DNA of 64,000 nucleotides from Podocnemis expansa (Eukaryota; Chordata; Testudines; Podocnemididae): NCBI GenBank assembly GCA_007922195.1, contig ML681967.1, forward strand, positions 10,068,120 to 10,132,119, in the 5' to 3' direction. The stretch's first letter is position 1. Each line of letters starts with the position of its first letter. Below the pieces are notes generated by a model. The model made no database searches and was not told the DNA's origin. It saw nothing but the letters and a program-made list of their open reading frames with translations. A program made the position numbers and the translations under genes. This document shows, piece after piece, positions 1-12,335 of this stretch.

Positions 1-1257
1 GAAGTCCCTTAGGACATAATAGGAAATCATTAAAAACAGAGAAAAGGCTCAGTCATTTGGGTTAGCTGGAAGAGGTCCAGATCTATCTGTTGACAGGCTG
101 TTGTGTTGCTATGAAGTGCAGCCACTCTCTAGACTTGAACTATTTTCAAAATCCAGATGAGGCCCCATAGAGCAGAGCTCTCTTTTCTCACCTGAGTAAA
201 TGATTTGCTTCTTTCCTCTGACAGAAATTTATCATTCAGCAATCTAGAGCAAAATGTGGCCTTGGAGAATTTTTACTTCTGTCATCACATCTCCATAGCA
301 ACTAGTTGTGATGTCACAGGTGCTGAGATTGTGAGGTCACACATTTAACCAAATAAAAACTGAGAATAGGAAGAATTAGAGCCATGCCATTAATTTCTGC
401 ATGACTGACTCTGTGGTAGAGTGATCTTCCTCACAGCAGACTTCACACAAGGCAGCTAGGACTCCAGACTGATGAGCAACTAGCACTACCACACTGGGAG
501 TATCTTTAGAGCTGTTTCTGATGTGGACAGTGGAACTTCTGCCCTGCCACAGACAGCTGAGACTCAAGAAATGAGAGAGCACTCTCATGAGGGACCTGGT
601 AATGGGAGTTCAGACTCCAGGACTGCACATTTCCTCACAGCAGTATCTTGTCAGTGCCATCTGTGACACCAGCAGTTTGATCTGTCTTGTAGCAATGCCA
701 GCTGTGTCACTTAACTTTGTTTGCACAGGTTTCAAAAACTCTCCAAAAATGAAAAAGGCAACACACACACTTTCTGCTTCTTTTGAAAACCATTCTACTA
801 GATGAATGCTTACAAAGCAAACCCTACTACTCAACTGGAAAAATAAAGAAGACTCAGAGTCATACAACATCTTAAACTGCCACATGGTAGGTTCAGAATG
901 TGAACTCCCACTTACCCCACCTGTTCCTGCTTCTAAGTAACTGTGTATAGTGCACACCTGTCCCCAGGGAGTGGCTAAAGCAAACATGGTAACAACAGTG
1001 TAATCCAAACTCAGCAAGCTAACAATCAGCAAAGCAAAGTTCAGCTGCTTTGGTTCCCTTGGCTCCCCCAGCAGATTTGCCTGGCTGCATTTCTTTCAAT
1101 GAATTAAAACAAAAGCCACAGACTGAGAGTGAAACTGGGGCCAGTGGTCTCCCTCATAGCCTGCCCTACTCACCCTTGTGACTGTGTGTGGTTAGAGAAG
1201 GGCTCACCAAGGTGGGTGGGTAGCAGAGTTTTGCCGGAAATCAGTCACAACTGAGGT
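1..1257. other. Intergenic DNA, nothing recognised
   Basis: Open frames are short (up to 140 codons at 610-1032 minus) and show no domain or family resemblance. From synteny with human, CSPG4 might be expected further left, but none of its large repeats is seen here. Confidence 0.6.
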
Positions 1258-1265
1258 CTCTAGAT

Positions 1266-1445
1266 TAGTGGTTCTCAACCACTGCATCAGGACACATTAC
1301 TGTGTCACCACACAGCATTGTAAGTGTGTTCTGGAGAGCAAGGGAAATGGCTGGATTTGGCCTGGGGGGAGTGGGTTGGTGTGTCTTGTAGTCTCATGAC
1401 ATACTGCCAAGTGTGTCATGACCTGCAAAAGGTTGAGAACCACTG
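1266..1445. mobile_element. hAT-type MITE (TAGTGGTTCTCAACC termini)
   Basis: Inverted termini TAGTGGTTCTCAACC and GGTTGAGAACCACTG bound 180 bases. Flanks CTCTAGAT and CACTAGAA agree at 6 of 8 positions, as an old 8-bp hAT target duplication would. Termini of this sort are typical of non-autonomous hAT elements. No transposase is present. Confidence 0.75.
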
Positions 1446-2224
1446 CACTAGAAACCTCAGCACATCCAATTCGAGGATGATGTAATCAAGTCTCATGCTT
1501 CAGGACATCAGGTGATTACTGTGAATGTCAGGAAGGACCATTGCACAACTGGCCTAATGTCTTCTGGGAGCAGGGAATATAGCCTTCCTCTGAAACATCA
1601 GGAATTGACCACTGGCAAAAACTCTTTGCTAGTGGCTGTATCTATTGTAGCAAGGCCAATGGGTCAATGAAATTATCAGAAATTGGACTCTGCAATTTAA
1701 ATCAAAGCTCTGCAAGCTTCACCTGCTTGAAAGTTGTTTCATACATTTGCTCCAAAGTACTGATCAACTGCTGTTAGACTGAGTTTGGAGGGGTAGTGAC
1801 AGCTACTGCAAGGAAAGCCAGTCAACTTTCCGTGGTCAGGGTGTAAGGCTAGTGATGATAGAGCAGGGAAAGCAACAAGGAGGAAAAACAAGGATACCCA
1901 AAGAACTCCCACCTACATGGTGCTTAGCTGCAAACCACCAAGGGGATGACTGTCTGTGTCAAGAGGGATATGTGAGAGCCTGGTTCAGTACTCTCCTCCA
2001 CCACAAAACTTCTATTTACAACATACAATGGGAATAAACAGGGTGGGTTAATAATGTGCACATCTCTTCCTTTTCCTGACCTCAAAGGGGCTTTTACCCT
2101 GTAGGGGAAACATTCACAGCCCTGCTCATCCTGTGTGGCTTCAGCCATTTCTTGTGCAATCTACTGGCTTTTTGAAACTAAGGCTATGTCTACCAGAGCC
2201 ATAATTAGAAAAGTCAGCACCCAG

Positions 2225-2870
2225 AGCAAGCAGCCCTGGATGCGCCCCCCCCCCGGCCTGATCCGGCCTCAGTGTTGGGGAGTCCCCTGGCAGGGACCCC
2301 CGGCAGGGGATTTCCCTGCCACCAGCAGGGACTCCTGGGGTTCCCCACCACCTGGCAAGCACAGCCAATACTGGGTTGGAGGGTGCCTTTTCCCACCACC
2401 CAGCAAGCGTTGCCTTCAGGGAAAGGCTATGCAGCAGGGAGAGGCACACTCCCACCCAGTGCTGGCTGCACTTAGAATAAAATAGAATCATAGGGTTGGA
2501 AGGGACCTCATGAGATCATCTAGTCCAACCTCCTGAGATGTGAACCTAGGACCTTCTGTATGTAAAGCAGATATACTAGCCCCCACACTATTTGTAGAGC
2601 TTGCTAGGTGGTAGAGAGAGGCACCCTCCTGCCCAGTGCTGGCCACGCTTGCTGGGTGGCAGGGAGAGGCACCCTCCTGTCCAGCACTGGCTGTGCCTGC
2701 GGGGCAGAGTTGCCAGAGCATAGCAGGAGATCCCTTCCCTTGCCATGGCCAGAGCCTGGTGGGGGTTCCTTTTCCCAGCTCCCTGAGGAATGTGCTTTTA
2801 AGGTATATTTGGCTTTGGGGCCAGGAATGGTCTGGCACCCTCTCAAATTGGTGCCTAGGGCTTTGCCCTT
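2225..2870. repeat. GC-rich degenerate repeats with a SINE inside
   Basis: A motif around GCTGGGTGGCAGGGAGAGGC recurs at about 2605 and 2655. A copy in inverse orientation occurs around 2370-2410. A tRNA-derived SINE interrupts the block. Frames up to 128 codons here are composition artefacts. Confidence 0.5.
2476..2604 (-). mobile_element. tRNA-derived SINE with CR1-type 3' tail
   Basis: Read on the minus strand, it starts with a degraded tRNA-like head (ATAGTGTGGGGGCTAGTA, then a B-box-like GGTTCACATCT). It ends with the CR1 tail GGTTGGACTAGATGATCTC and AACCCTATGATTC. Copies at 37120-37232 and 40138-40252 share the same layout. This design matches turtle pol III/SINEs, which borrow the 3' end of a CR1-like LINE. 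Confidence 0.75.
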
Positions 2871-2894
2871 TCACCCCACCGTAGTTATGGCCCC

Positions 2895-3276
2895 GATGTC
2901 TACATCCAAAAACTTAGTTTTAACTGGCAGGTCTGAACTAAATAAGTCCAAAGTTAGTCTGGACTAGCCTCAGCCCAGTTCAAACTAAGCATAGCTTTTT
3001 AGTTCAAACTAGAATGCATGGCTAGTTCAAACTAATGGCTTAGTTCGAACTTCTAAAGTTTGAACTAGCCATTACTTTGAGTCTTGACCATGCTCAGTTT
3101 GAACTAAAGTTCAAACTAAGCATAGAAGTCCGAACTAACCACCGGGTCTTACTAGTTTGGACTAAGCTTTGTCTAGTCTGTACTAAGAAATTTCTTAGTT
3201 TGGACTATGCAAAGCCTAGTGTGGTCATAGGCCAAATTAAGCTTGCTTAGTCTGGACTAATTTGGCAACGTAGAAA
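2895..3276. mobile_element. Fold-back MITE rich in AGTTTGAACT-like motifs
   Basis: Left end GATGTCTACATCC and right end resembling CAACGTAGAAATC form imperfect inverted termini. The inside is a series of short inverted pieces of AGTTCAAACTA / TAGTTTGAACT type. Superfamily is unclear and no target duplication is evident. Confidence 0.45.
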
Positions 3277-3581
3277 TCACCTAAAGCTTTCTCCATCATC
3301 ACGGCCCAGCTGCCCCCTCCTCTTTGTTCATTCAGTGCGTAAGTCACAGCCCTGTTCATCATTCACTACAGGCCTCCCAGCTCTCAGTCCAGGAGGCTAT
3401 AAATGGCACTTCCTTGGCCAAGTGGTATCCCATGGAGGGGTGGGGGAGAATGGGATTCACCCAGGAGGGATGCCTCACTGATCAGACAGCCCATGCAATG
3501 CAAAGACTCCAGGCCATCCCTGTTCCCCTACAGGGTGTTGATAAGCTGTAGGTCTCTCACAGTGCTGCTCTTCCTCATAAT

Positions 3582-3869
3582 TAGGGCTACCAGATACCAA
3601 AGCCTGGAAAAGCAGACAGGGGAGTAAGAAAAGGAGGACATTGGAGGCCACATGGAGCAAATGTAGGATTAATGTAACATTCTTCTGTTTTTAGGGGGCC
3701 CTGGAACACTTTCACCTAAAAATAAGGTATTCCGTGGCATTCCAATATACTTTAACCCCATAAGTAAAAATCCAGACAAAATCATGTATTTTAAAATGCC
3801 TGCCAAACGGAGGACATGAAGGTAAAAAGGAGGATGTGTCCTCTTTTTGCCTGACATCTGGTAACCCCA
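3582..3869 (+). mobile_element. hAT MITE, family A (TAGGGTTACCAGAT termini), copy 1
   Basis: Starts TAGGGCTACCAGAT and ends ATCTGGTAACCCCA. The inside carries the family landmarks TTCTGTTTTTAGGGGGCCCT and AAAATGCCTG. It is one of six copies in the window; the flanking duplication is not clear at this copy. Confidence 0.75.
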
Positions 3870-5085
3870 CCCCTAACAGGATAGTCTGGTCTCTCTTTTC
3901 AAGGCTAGGGAACTAGGGCCAGCCAGCACTGTTCCATTATCAGATGCAACTGGGAAGGAAGCGAGTAATTCTGAAAGACCAGCAAGTGGCTCCACTGGGG
4001 TGGGGGGGCGCAGTAGGTGGAAGGTTAGTTGCTACAATAGGCCCTAGAGCAGGGTGCAGAAGGACAGATTGCTCCTCCTTTCAGCACCAAGAAGAAGGGT
4101 GAAAGAGGCACTGCCTTTGTTTTTGCTGCCATACTTAAGTTTCACATAGAAAAATTAAACAGTGGAAAGACAGACAGACCTGGCAGCAAGTACATGTGAT
4201 TAGCAGTCCACATGTGGCAAAGAACGTGAGCAAAGAATTAGCTCAGAATTGAGTGGGAAACTGAGGCAACAGCTGGCTCAAAGACAACACAGCTACATCC
4301 TCCTCCATGCACAGAGTAGGAGCTGAGTGTTATGTGGACGCCAGAGGCCTTTCTGATGTTGTGGTGCCACAGAAGTGAACACACAGTAGCCCTATTCTGA
4401 CAAAAGCAAAGCATGATAATAGATAAGTAAGAATAAAAGCTAGCTCTCAAACAGTGCCAGTAAGCCAGTCCTGCCTCTGCATCCCTCCCTTAACCACAGT
4501 CCTGGCCTCTCATTAGAAGAATCTGCATGCATGGAGTGGGAGGAATCTCTAATCCAAACATGTCTCACACTAACAGGAAGCAAAAAGTACTGACTTCCCA
4601 GCAGAGTCCATCACTTGTCACTGACGCAGCACATTTTTCAACATGGCAAAAGTACCGCACTGGTATGTGGGGGGCCTTTGGAGAGACTGTGGTTCATTCC
4701 CAGATGACCTTTTCTGGGGTTGTAAAAATTGAATTAGACAATAAAAGGAGCTGATCAGGGCTTTTCTAGCAGGTGGGAAGCTGAGTACAGGAAACAAGAT
4801 AACAAGGCATGGTGACTGCCAGAGTGGAGTATGCCAATGAGTCTGCCAGGCTGCTCCCCTGTTTCCAGCAGCAACCAGTGCTATGGGCGTCAGAGGAAGG
4901 ATGCATTTGATCAGGGTATCCTTCTCCTTCTCTTTGACCTTGCCCCTCTTTCAGTATGTCAGTCTGGAGCATTTTGTTCCAGCAGAGAACTCTTCAAGGA
5001 GAATTTTCACATGAGATGAGCCTTGGGAAGCTGATTTCACTCAAAGGATACATACTTGCCAGCATTTTCTGTACTTCCTTTGCTC
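3870..5085. other. Intergenic DNA, nothing recognised
   Basis: Only short frames without family resemblance (longest 75 codons). No repeat family identified by eye. Confidence 0.55.
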
Positions 5086-5089
5086 TCAA

Positions 5090-5300
5090 CATTGTTATGT
5101 TCATTTAACTTTGTGCCTGACTCCTTCCCTCAAGGATCTCAAAGTGCTTGGCAAACATTATGGACCTTCAATGCCCAGCTCCCATGGTTCAGGAGTTAAC
5201 CCTGATTTTCAGGTGGAGGAAACTGAGGGAGTGCTTGATTACATAAATTATTTTGTCACTGGCTACAGCAAGGAACAGAACTAGAGTCACATGTTTCTCA
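5090..5300 (-). repeat. MIR/CORE-SINE-like ancient repeat
   Basis: Contains CTCAAAGTGCTTGGCAAACA and TTTTCAGGTGGAGGAAACTG, which resemble the minus-strand MIR core. Strongly diverged, with no clear ends. Confidence 0.45.
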
Positions 5301-7595
5301 GGCTTTTTTTTATTAGCCCCCATACCATTTTCCTTTCAACCCACTCCATCTACTACCCTGCCCCCACATTGCTCACTCCACACCACCTCCCTCATGCAGA
5401 TGCCAGCGTATGTGAAATAGTCTGAATTAAGGTCACCCTGTGTTCAGAGAGTAGGACAGTGCCATGGACATGACTGAGCCCTTTCCCACACAAGAATGGG
5501 GAGATCTGCTGGCCAAAGATTCCCTCCAGTTGCAGATCTAGGAAGCATGTTTGAAGAGTAGTGTGGTCCAGCCTCCCAAGGCTCACCCATAATTCCCTGT
5601 CTACTGCATCACAGTATATGACTTTGTATCTCAAAACTAATTATGCAAGTCCCTGGTGTCTCATTTTCCCTCTCTGCCACAAGGAGATATTTATACTAGA
5701 GCTTGCAGGGGGGTCAGGCGGTCTTTCACCTGTGTGTCAGAGCTTTCAGATCCTGAGATGGAAAGTGCTGTAGAAGTATTTATAATTGTTATTATAACTG
5801 CTGGGTTCAACAGGAGGGAAGGATGGGTTATGAGGAGTCAAAGAATGGCTTTGTTTACACACAAACACCTTCAGTAATTAGCAAATGTGGTAAAAACAGC
5901 TGTGAAGAACATGAGCAAGGTAACCAGTGACAGCTGTACTGGGCTGCCTCAGCCAATCAGGTATGCTGCTTCCCTCCAGCATGGTTAGAGCAGGAGGCAG
6001 TCAGCCATGTTCTCAGGTGCAACAAATCTGCACTGCCCCAGTGACTGATGAAGCAAAAGATCTCACTTTAGAAGCTGGGTCACCAGGGTTGTTTCTCCAT
6101 GTGCTAGTCACAAGCTGTATGAGCCTAGGCAAGCCCCTGGTTAACATTGCTGCTGAGTATGTGTTGCTCCCACCAAGACTAATGATACTGCCCAAACTCC
6201 CAGCCAAGTTTGGGAGGCGTCTTAGAGCTTGTCTACACGTTGCATTAGCAGATACCCATGGGGTGAGTCTGTACCAACGAATCACATACTAACTGACCCA
6301 TATGGCAGTTACAAGTGTGCTAATGCATGTTAACATAGCTCCATCTCCAACAATGCTATGCTCACAAACAGTAGGGAACTTTTGTTGCATACCAACAGGA
6401 TACACAGGGACCACTTACACACAACAGGGTGGTGCAGACTAATGCACTGTGTAACCCAGCCCTGAAAGGCGCTATAACAGCAGACACGACCAGCATTGTG
6501 CATAACAGTCTCCATTGCAGCCCAGCAGTAATAATTCTGAAACTTACAACTTCTAGACAGAAATCTTCCTACTTTCATTTGGGCCCAAAGAGCAATTCTG
6601 TGGGAAAGTTTGGAGGAAAAATGGGGCAGCCTTTTCTAAGAACATGGAGCTTAGAAAAAAACAGATATTTTCTTCACTGTAAGAAAATGCTGGTTACTGT
6701 ACCTTTGCAGACCATCTTACCTATCTCCTCTGTGAGCTAAACTCAGTTAAGGAAGACCAGGCTATGCATGCATGTGACTGGCTAAGCTGTGACTGTACAA
6801 GAAGCTCATGAGGAAATGTTGTAGCCCTTGCCTCAGCTGCTATGAAGTACCTCATCATCCCCCAAGTGGGAGCATCTATTGGGGTGTATCAAAAGGCCTG
6901 TTGACATCAATGGGAATCTTTCCAGTAACTTCCCTGGGCTTTGGATCATGCCTGTAACATCCATTCCAAGGAAGGGCAGGCCAAAAGTCAGAGTTGCTTG
7001 GAAAAGCAGTTCTTGGGCAGCCTGGACCTGAAATCGAAAATGAGCTCACAGTGCAAAATGCACGTGTCTCTACACATATAGTTCTCCACATATACAGCTT
7101 TCTCTGCAAAGCGGGTTTTCAGTTTTGGTGGATACCCTGGTTTGGGGGCAGCAAAGTGCAAAAATAGGTTAGCCTCAAAGCTAGATGGGACCTGCACACT
7201 CCATCCACTTTTTCCTCTTTACTCCATGATGTCATGCTTGTGAGCTGCATACAAATGGCTTACTCTGGACCTTTCCATACACATGACTCAGATGGACTCT
7301 GACTGACCCAGCACACAGAACAATGCTCTGCATGGATCCAAGATTGCCAGAACAACCTGTGATGTACTAAAAGGCAATCTGGGCTTAGATGATGAAAGGT
7401 GCCATTGTAAGAATACCTGTGCTCAAGAAGGCAGAATGCAGGCAGTCTGCACAACCTAATTTTGGTGATATCAGGTTTCTTTGAGTGCTTTAAAGTGCAT
7501 CCTTAACACTGAGGCAGGCTGAAATTTACCCCTGTGCAAGGGCTCAGCACTAACCTTATGCACTGTTTAAGCCTCATTTAACCTCATGTGGATGG
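5301..7595. other. Intergenic DNA with one possible decayed MITE
   Basis: A terminus-like GAGCTTGTCTACACGTTGC near 6230 resembles the ends of other fold-back elements in the window; its partner end near 6475 is uncertain. Otherwise no gene or repeat is recognised. Confidence 0.4.
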
Positions 7596-7599
7596 CACA

Positions 7600-7840
7600 G
7601 GTAGGACTTGTATGACAATACAGTCCAGTGGTTGTGACACTACCTTAGGACATGAAATTTCCTGCTCCTCCACAGACTTCCATTATGACAGTGGGACAAT
7701 CCCCTACCCTCTCTGCGACTCAGTTCCACTTCTGGACAAAGGGGATAACAGCCCTGTCCTGCCCCGTAGGGGGTATGTGAGCACAAAGATAATTTTAAAA
7801 GGTGTGAGGTGCTCAGATATTATCACAATGTAGGCCATAT
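7600..7840 (+). repeat. MIR-like ancient SINE
   Basis: Carries the MIR-type order: a CTGCGACTCAGTTCC segment, GGACAAAGGGGATAACAGC, then a GGTGTGAGGTGCTCAGATA end. Diverged; boundaries approximate. Confidence 0.5.
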
Positions 7841-8150
7841 AAGTTAATAGGTGCAATGACAATGACCTTTTCAGGTTCTCAGAACAGGGGTGAATTTCAC
7901 TCTACATGCATGTTATTTAGTGGAATTATGTCCCATTAGTTCTCATCTAACCAGATTATTTATTTTTACTAAATACAAAACATAAAAGACTGAACATCCC
8001 ACTTTCTTAGCTCATTCCTCCTTCCCCCCAACCTGAACTTCCTTTAGTTTTCCAAAGTGCACATTGCATGTACTCACTCATTTCTGCCCTATTCAGTAAG
8101 CCTTAACAAAAACAGGTGTGGGTCTCATGGACTATTAGGCCTGTAGTTCC

Positions 8151-8347
8151 CACCCTTTTCTCTGCCCTGCCACACCTTGATACCTTTAATTATTCTGAGG
8201 CACACCACCATATAGTCTTCAAATGAAGACATAAATATTCATGAGCCAAACCAGAACTCTGAGTAGGTTTTCAAAAAATTCCATGGCACACCTGCTCAGG
8301 CATGAGGGCGCATCTGTGTGCCATGGCACACTGGTTGGGAAGCACTG
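8151..8347 (-). mobile_element. hAT MITE, family B, copy 1
   Basis: The last 20 bases read TGGTTGGGAAGCACTG-like and the left end CTGTAGTTCCCACCC. The inside shares TGAGGCACACCACCATATAG and a TATTCATGAGCCAA segment with copies at 22442-22657 and 51709-51925. No clear target duplication here. Confidence 0.6.
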
Positions 8348-8349
8348 GA

Positions 8350-10375
8350 CTCAGCTGAATAAACAAGTGCACTTGGGCTCATTGACCCCACCTTACACAT
8401 ATAGAAATCTGAGCTGGACTTACTGATCTTGCACATCAACAGCTATTTTGCACTGTGCTGGCTTTAGTCACACTTAAATGTAATAATTTCTAGTTCTGTC
8501 CACCCAAACCAGTGGGCATTCCCAGTATCCTTACAAAGTACATGCAGATAGGTGAGATTCCAGGTGATATGGATAAGGTGCTACAAAGTTACTACAGGGA
8601 GGAGGCATAAGATTCTGTAGCAAGGATTCACTGAAGATCACTAGATGGTCTCTCTGCATTTCCTACCCAAATTCCCTGCCCGACCTCTCTGTTCCCCAAC
8701 CCAAAAGCTAGCATGCTCCTTTTCAGTGAGCTTTGAGAGGAGAATAGAAGCAGAAGGGGGGCTGTTCATCATTCAATCAATCCGTTAAAATGAGCAGACG
8801 CCAGGCAAGGAGGGGCCACAGTACTCACCCAAAGCCAGGCCGCAGACAGGGAAAAGTCAGGAATGTTAATGGGAACCAGGTTCTCTCTTCCTTGGCCTCC
8901 AGTTTCCTTTCCTTGGCCACTGCTGGCAGAGCAGGCCAGATTCCTGGAGCATTCTGGGTATATTTTTTATAGTGGATCTTAGCTGAACCCTGATGGGCAG
9001 CCAGCTTGAGTCTTTATCCCTGCACATAGGTCAGGGAGCTTTGGTGACACACAGAAGAGACCTGCACTGAGCAAATGAAGGTTTCCTTGAGCAAGCTAGG
9101 GACTACACAGCAAGGGCAGACTCTACACATGCACAGCCTTTCCTTGCCCATGGCTCTCCAAATACTTTACAAAGTGAGTAAATCTGTCTTGTGACAGCAA
9201 CAGAGGCACAGAGAGGGCAAGGCCCAAATGATCAGAAGTGACTTCAGATTTGTGGTGTGCCAGTTTTGGGGATGCTCAGCTTGATACTCATCAGACCTCT
9301 TTGTCAGAGGCAATGAGCCCCTGTAAACACCACTGGCTTTAAAACCTACAAAGCCTCTGTCACTGCACAATCCTTTCTGAAATCCCTTCGTTAAACAACA
9401 GAGCCCATGCCCCTTCCCTGCACACCTCTGTGTGGGATGGGACAGCAAAGCAGGGACATTGCCTGTTTCCCCACCTCTCCTGCTGCTGCACCCAACCTCC
9501 AACACGTTCTGGATTGAAGAGACGTGGCTAGAGCGGTCACTCACATAGAAGTGCCACCTTTTCCAAAAACCCAACATCCAAAAGCAACACAAGTTCCTTC
9601 TCTCCCTCCTAGCCCATAGAAGCTGAGCTGGGTTCTCCCTTTTTAACTTTTTTCCCTCAAAGGCTGACACTAGCTTCAGGTATTGCAGGGCAGAACTGTT
9701 TGAGATCCCAGCAATGCATTAACCCTATCCAGGCTTGTGTGGGGTTTGTACACCCTATCACATTTATCTTTGCTAAGATGCTCACAAATCACTCCTAACT
9801 GGTAGTGGTCATGCAGGCAACCTCCTGTGATGCTTAAAGACACTGCGGACACTAACTCATGCTGTTACACCTGCCTCCACTGTTCCCTGGGCCCTTCTCC
9901 TTTGTCTGGTTAGTTTCCTGTTGCGTACTATCTAAAAATCCTAGATTGAGAGTCTGCTACTGCAGAGGCTGTCTTTGCATTGTTTATAAAATACCTATCA
10001 CAAAGGGGCCTAGTTCTTCTCTACAATCTCTTGCCTCAATAGAAATAAATAATAACGGACATTCTGCACTTCTGAAAATTCAGTTTTCAGAACCTAATTT
10101 AGGGCCCCATTTTTGCAAATCTCAGCCCAAGTCACCTGAGACTAAGTCAGCCCTAATTTTAGGTCCCCATTTTGCAAATCACAGTCCAAGTCACCAGGCA
10201 GAATGCAGACAATCAGCAGGATTTGGGAGTGATGCATAGACAAGGTCTCATTTCCCAGGGCTCTTAACTCAGTTCCCACAGGGAGTTTTTTCCCACAGCC
10301 TTTGCAGGGAGGTGGAGCTTATCTTTCCCTCAGAAGAGACAGAAAATCTAAATCAGAGGAGCCTTTCCCAGAAAG
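8350..10375. other. Intergenic DNA with a small tandem duplication
   Basis: The only structure noted is an imperfect 50-60 base direct duplication at about 10091-10195 (CCCCATTTTTGCAAATC and a close copy). A 167-codon frame at 9167-9670 minus has no resemblance to a known family and overlaps MIR-like sequence at its 3' end. Confidence 0.45.
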
Positions 10376-10377
10376 GT

Positions 10378-10440
10378 TATTGGTTGGATTAGATGATCTC
10401 ATGAGGTCCCTTCCAACCCTATGATTCTATTCTATTCTAT
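10378..10440 (+). mobile_element. CR1-type 3' tail fragment
   Basis: Reads TTGGATTAGATGATCTCATG, then a short AACCCTATGATTCTATTC-type repeat, the standard 3' end of CR1 LINEs and of the SINE that copies it. Too short to say which. A GC-rich hAT element is inserted right at its end. Confidence 0.75.
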
Positions 10441-10447
10441 TCTAAAG

Positions 10448-10878
10448 CAGAGGCGTCGCTGGCGCTGGGCACCCGGGGCACATGCCCCGAATCCCAGCAC
10501 CAGTGCCTTGGATCTGGCCCAATCAGCTGGAGATCCAGGGCCCACCTGCTGGCAGCCGCAGTGGCCCCGCCCCCAGCCGTGGAGCCGGGGCCCAGCTGCC
10601 TGCAGTGGGGAATCTGGGGCTTGGCCACCCACGGCAGCGGCAGCCCTGTCCCTGGCTGGGGCTGCGGGACCCAGCTGCCTGCGGCCACTTCTGGCCCCGT
10701 CCCCAGCCGGGAATGTGGGGCCCGGCCTCCCGCGGCTGCTTCTGTCCCCGGCTGGGGTGCAGGGCCTGGCTTCCCGCAGCTGCTTCCGGCCCCTCCCTAG
10801 GCTGGGGGCGGGGCCTACGGCCAAGGGCGAGGCCTAGGCCCTTGTCCCGGGTCCCTCCCTGGGTCAGCGACGCCTCTG
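10448..10878. mobile_element. GC-rich hAT-type non-autonomous element (CAGAGGCGTCGCTG termini)
   Basis: Perfect 14-base inverted termini CAGAGGCGTCGCTG / CAGCGACGCCTCTG bound 431 bases. They are flanked by a perfect 8-bp duplication TTCTAAAG (10440-10447 and 10879-10886), diagnostic of hAT insertion. The inside is very GC-rich and CpG-rich and gives long spurious frames. Related copies lie at 40303-40767 and 40782-41171. Confidence 0.9.
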
Positions 10879-10886
10879 TTCTAAAG

Positions 10887-11535
10887 TGAAGAATCAGGAA
10901 TTGCCAAGAATCGTGATCTTGAAACCCCACTGGGTGGCTTCCATGTGGAAACCCAGGTCTTGAGATACAGCCAAGCAAGACAAACCAGTGAGCTGAGGAT
11001 CCCCTGTGTCAGAATAAGTGCTACACAAATTAACACCAGAAACTGAGATGGCACTAGCAGCATCTCCAGCTGTTCATGACACATTTAAGTCAGTGGAAAG
11101 TTTCCCGGAGTTGAATCAGAAGTGGGAATGCACTAAACATACCTGGAAGCAGTAAATTCAGAAAAAGAGATTTGCAGCAAGGCAGATAGCTCTGTCTCCG
11201 AATTGGGGCTGTGCTGGAGATGCCCAGCTGGTCTAGTGCTCATTCAGCAGTGCTAGCAGACTGGTGACTGGGGCAGTGGTACCCACAGTGAAAGAGATCC
11301 AATGGAGGTGGAAATCTCCTCTCAGTGTGTTCTGCTTCTCTGCCAGGAACTGCACCAGAATCACACCGTCACCAGAAAGATCTTACCAAGTGGGACTATC
11401 AGCAAGCTCTGCTAGTAGCTGGCTGCTCAGTGCTTCACAGGAACTGGGGGGGGGGGGAACAAAACAAAACAAAAAGAACCCTCTGGGGACTCCTATTGTT
11501 TTCCACCAAAGTGAAAGAGACAGCATATCTGCTTG
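10887..11535. other. Intergenic DNA, nothing recognised
   Basis: No gene or repeat recognised; a G-run occurs at 11447-11458. Confidence 0.5.
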
Positions 11536-11539
11536 CTCC

Positions 11540-12335
11540 CTTACCCTCCTCCAGTTCCATCTGTTCCCCCCCACATCTGTTCTGCCCCTGCCAACTATGC
11601 CCACTCCAGTTCCGCCCTGCCCCTGGTCTCACCTCTGCCCCCTCCTACTCCCCCCAACATCCATCCTGTGGTTGCCCCATTTCACCTCTGACCCTCTTAT
11701 ACCCCCCACACCCCTTCTGCCCCATCTCACCTCTGGCCTCTCCTACTCCCCCCCACACCCCCTCTTCCCCTTATTCCCCCCACGTGCCTTTCTGCACCCA
11801 TCTCACCTTTGCTCCCTCCTTTATCCCTTGTGCTCCATCTCACTTCTGCCCTCTCCCACTCCCCTCACATCCCCTTTCCCTTATTCCCCCCACATCCGTT
11901 TTTCTCCATCTCACCTCTGCCCCTTTTTCCCCCACATCCCTTCTGCCCCCCCTTATCTCTGCCCTCTCCCACTTCCCGTTCTGCTCCATCTCACCTCTGC
12001 CCCTAATTCCCCCCACATCCCTTCTGCCCCCCACCTTATCTCTGCCCTCTCCCACTCCCCTCACATCCCCTTTCTCTTATTCCCCCATCCATTCTGCCCC
12101 ATCTCACTTCTGCCCTCCTACTCCCCCACCTCCCTTCTGCCCCCAGCCTTAGCTCTGCCCTCTCCTACTCCCCACACATCCCTCTTCCCCTTATTTCCCC
12201 ATATGCCTTTCTGTCCCATCTCACTTCTGCTCCTTATTCCCCCCAAACTCCTTCTGTCCCTCCCAGCCTCACCTCTGCCCTCTCCTACCCCCCCATTCAT
12301 CCTGCCCCGCCTCACCTCCGCTCCTCCCGCAGCCG
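11540..12335. repeat. C-rich polypyrimidine minisatellite
   Basis: About 0.8 kb of imperfect tandem units built from CCCCATCTCACCTCTGCCC and CCCCCCACATCCCTTCTGCC. The plus strand is almost wholly C and T. The arrangement of the parts varies, so the unit length is irregular (roughly 40-80 bases). It makes a 384-codon Pro/Ser/Leu-rich frame that is not a gene. Confidence 0.85.

Noticed and set aside
9167..9670. 167-codon minus-strand frame
   Set aside because: No recognisable domain, no splice or promoter context, and partly MIR-like sequence.
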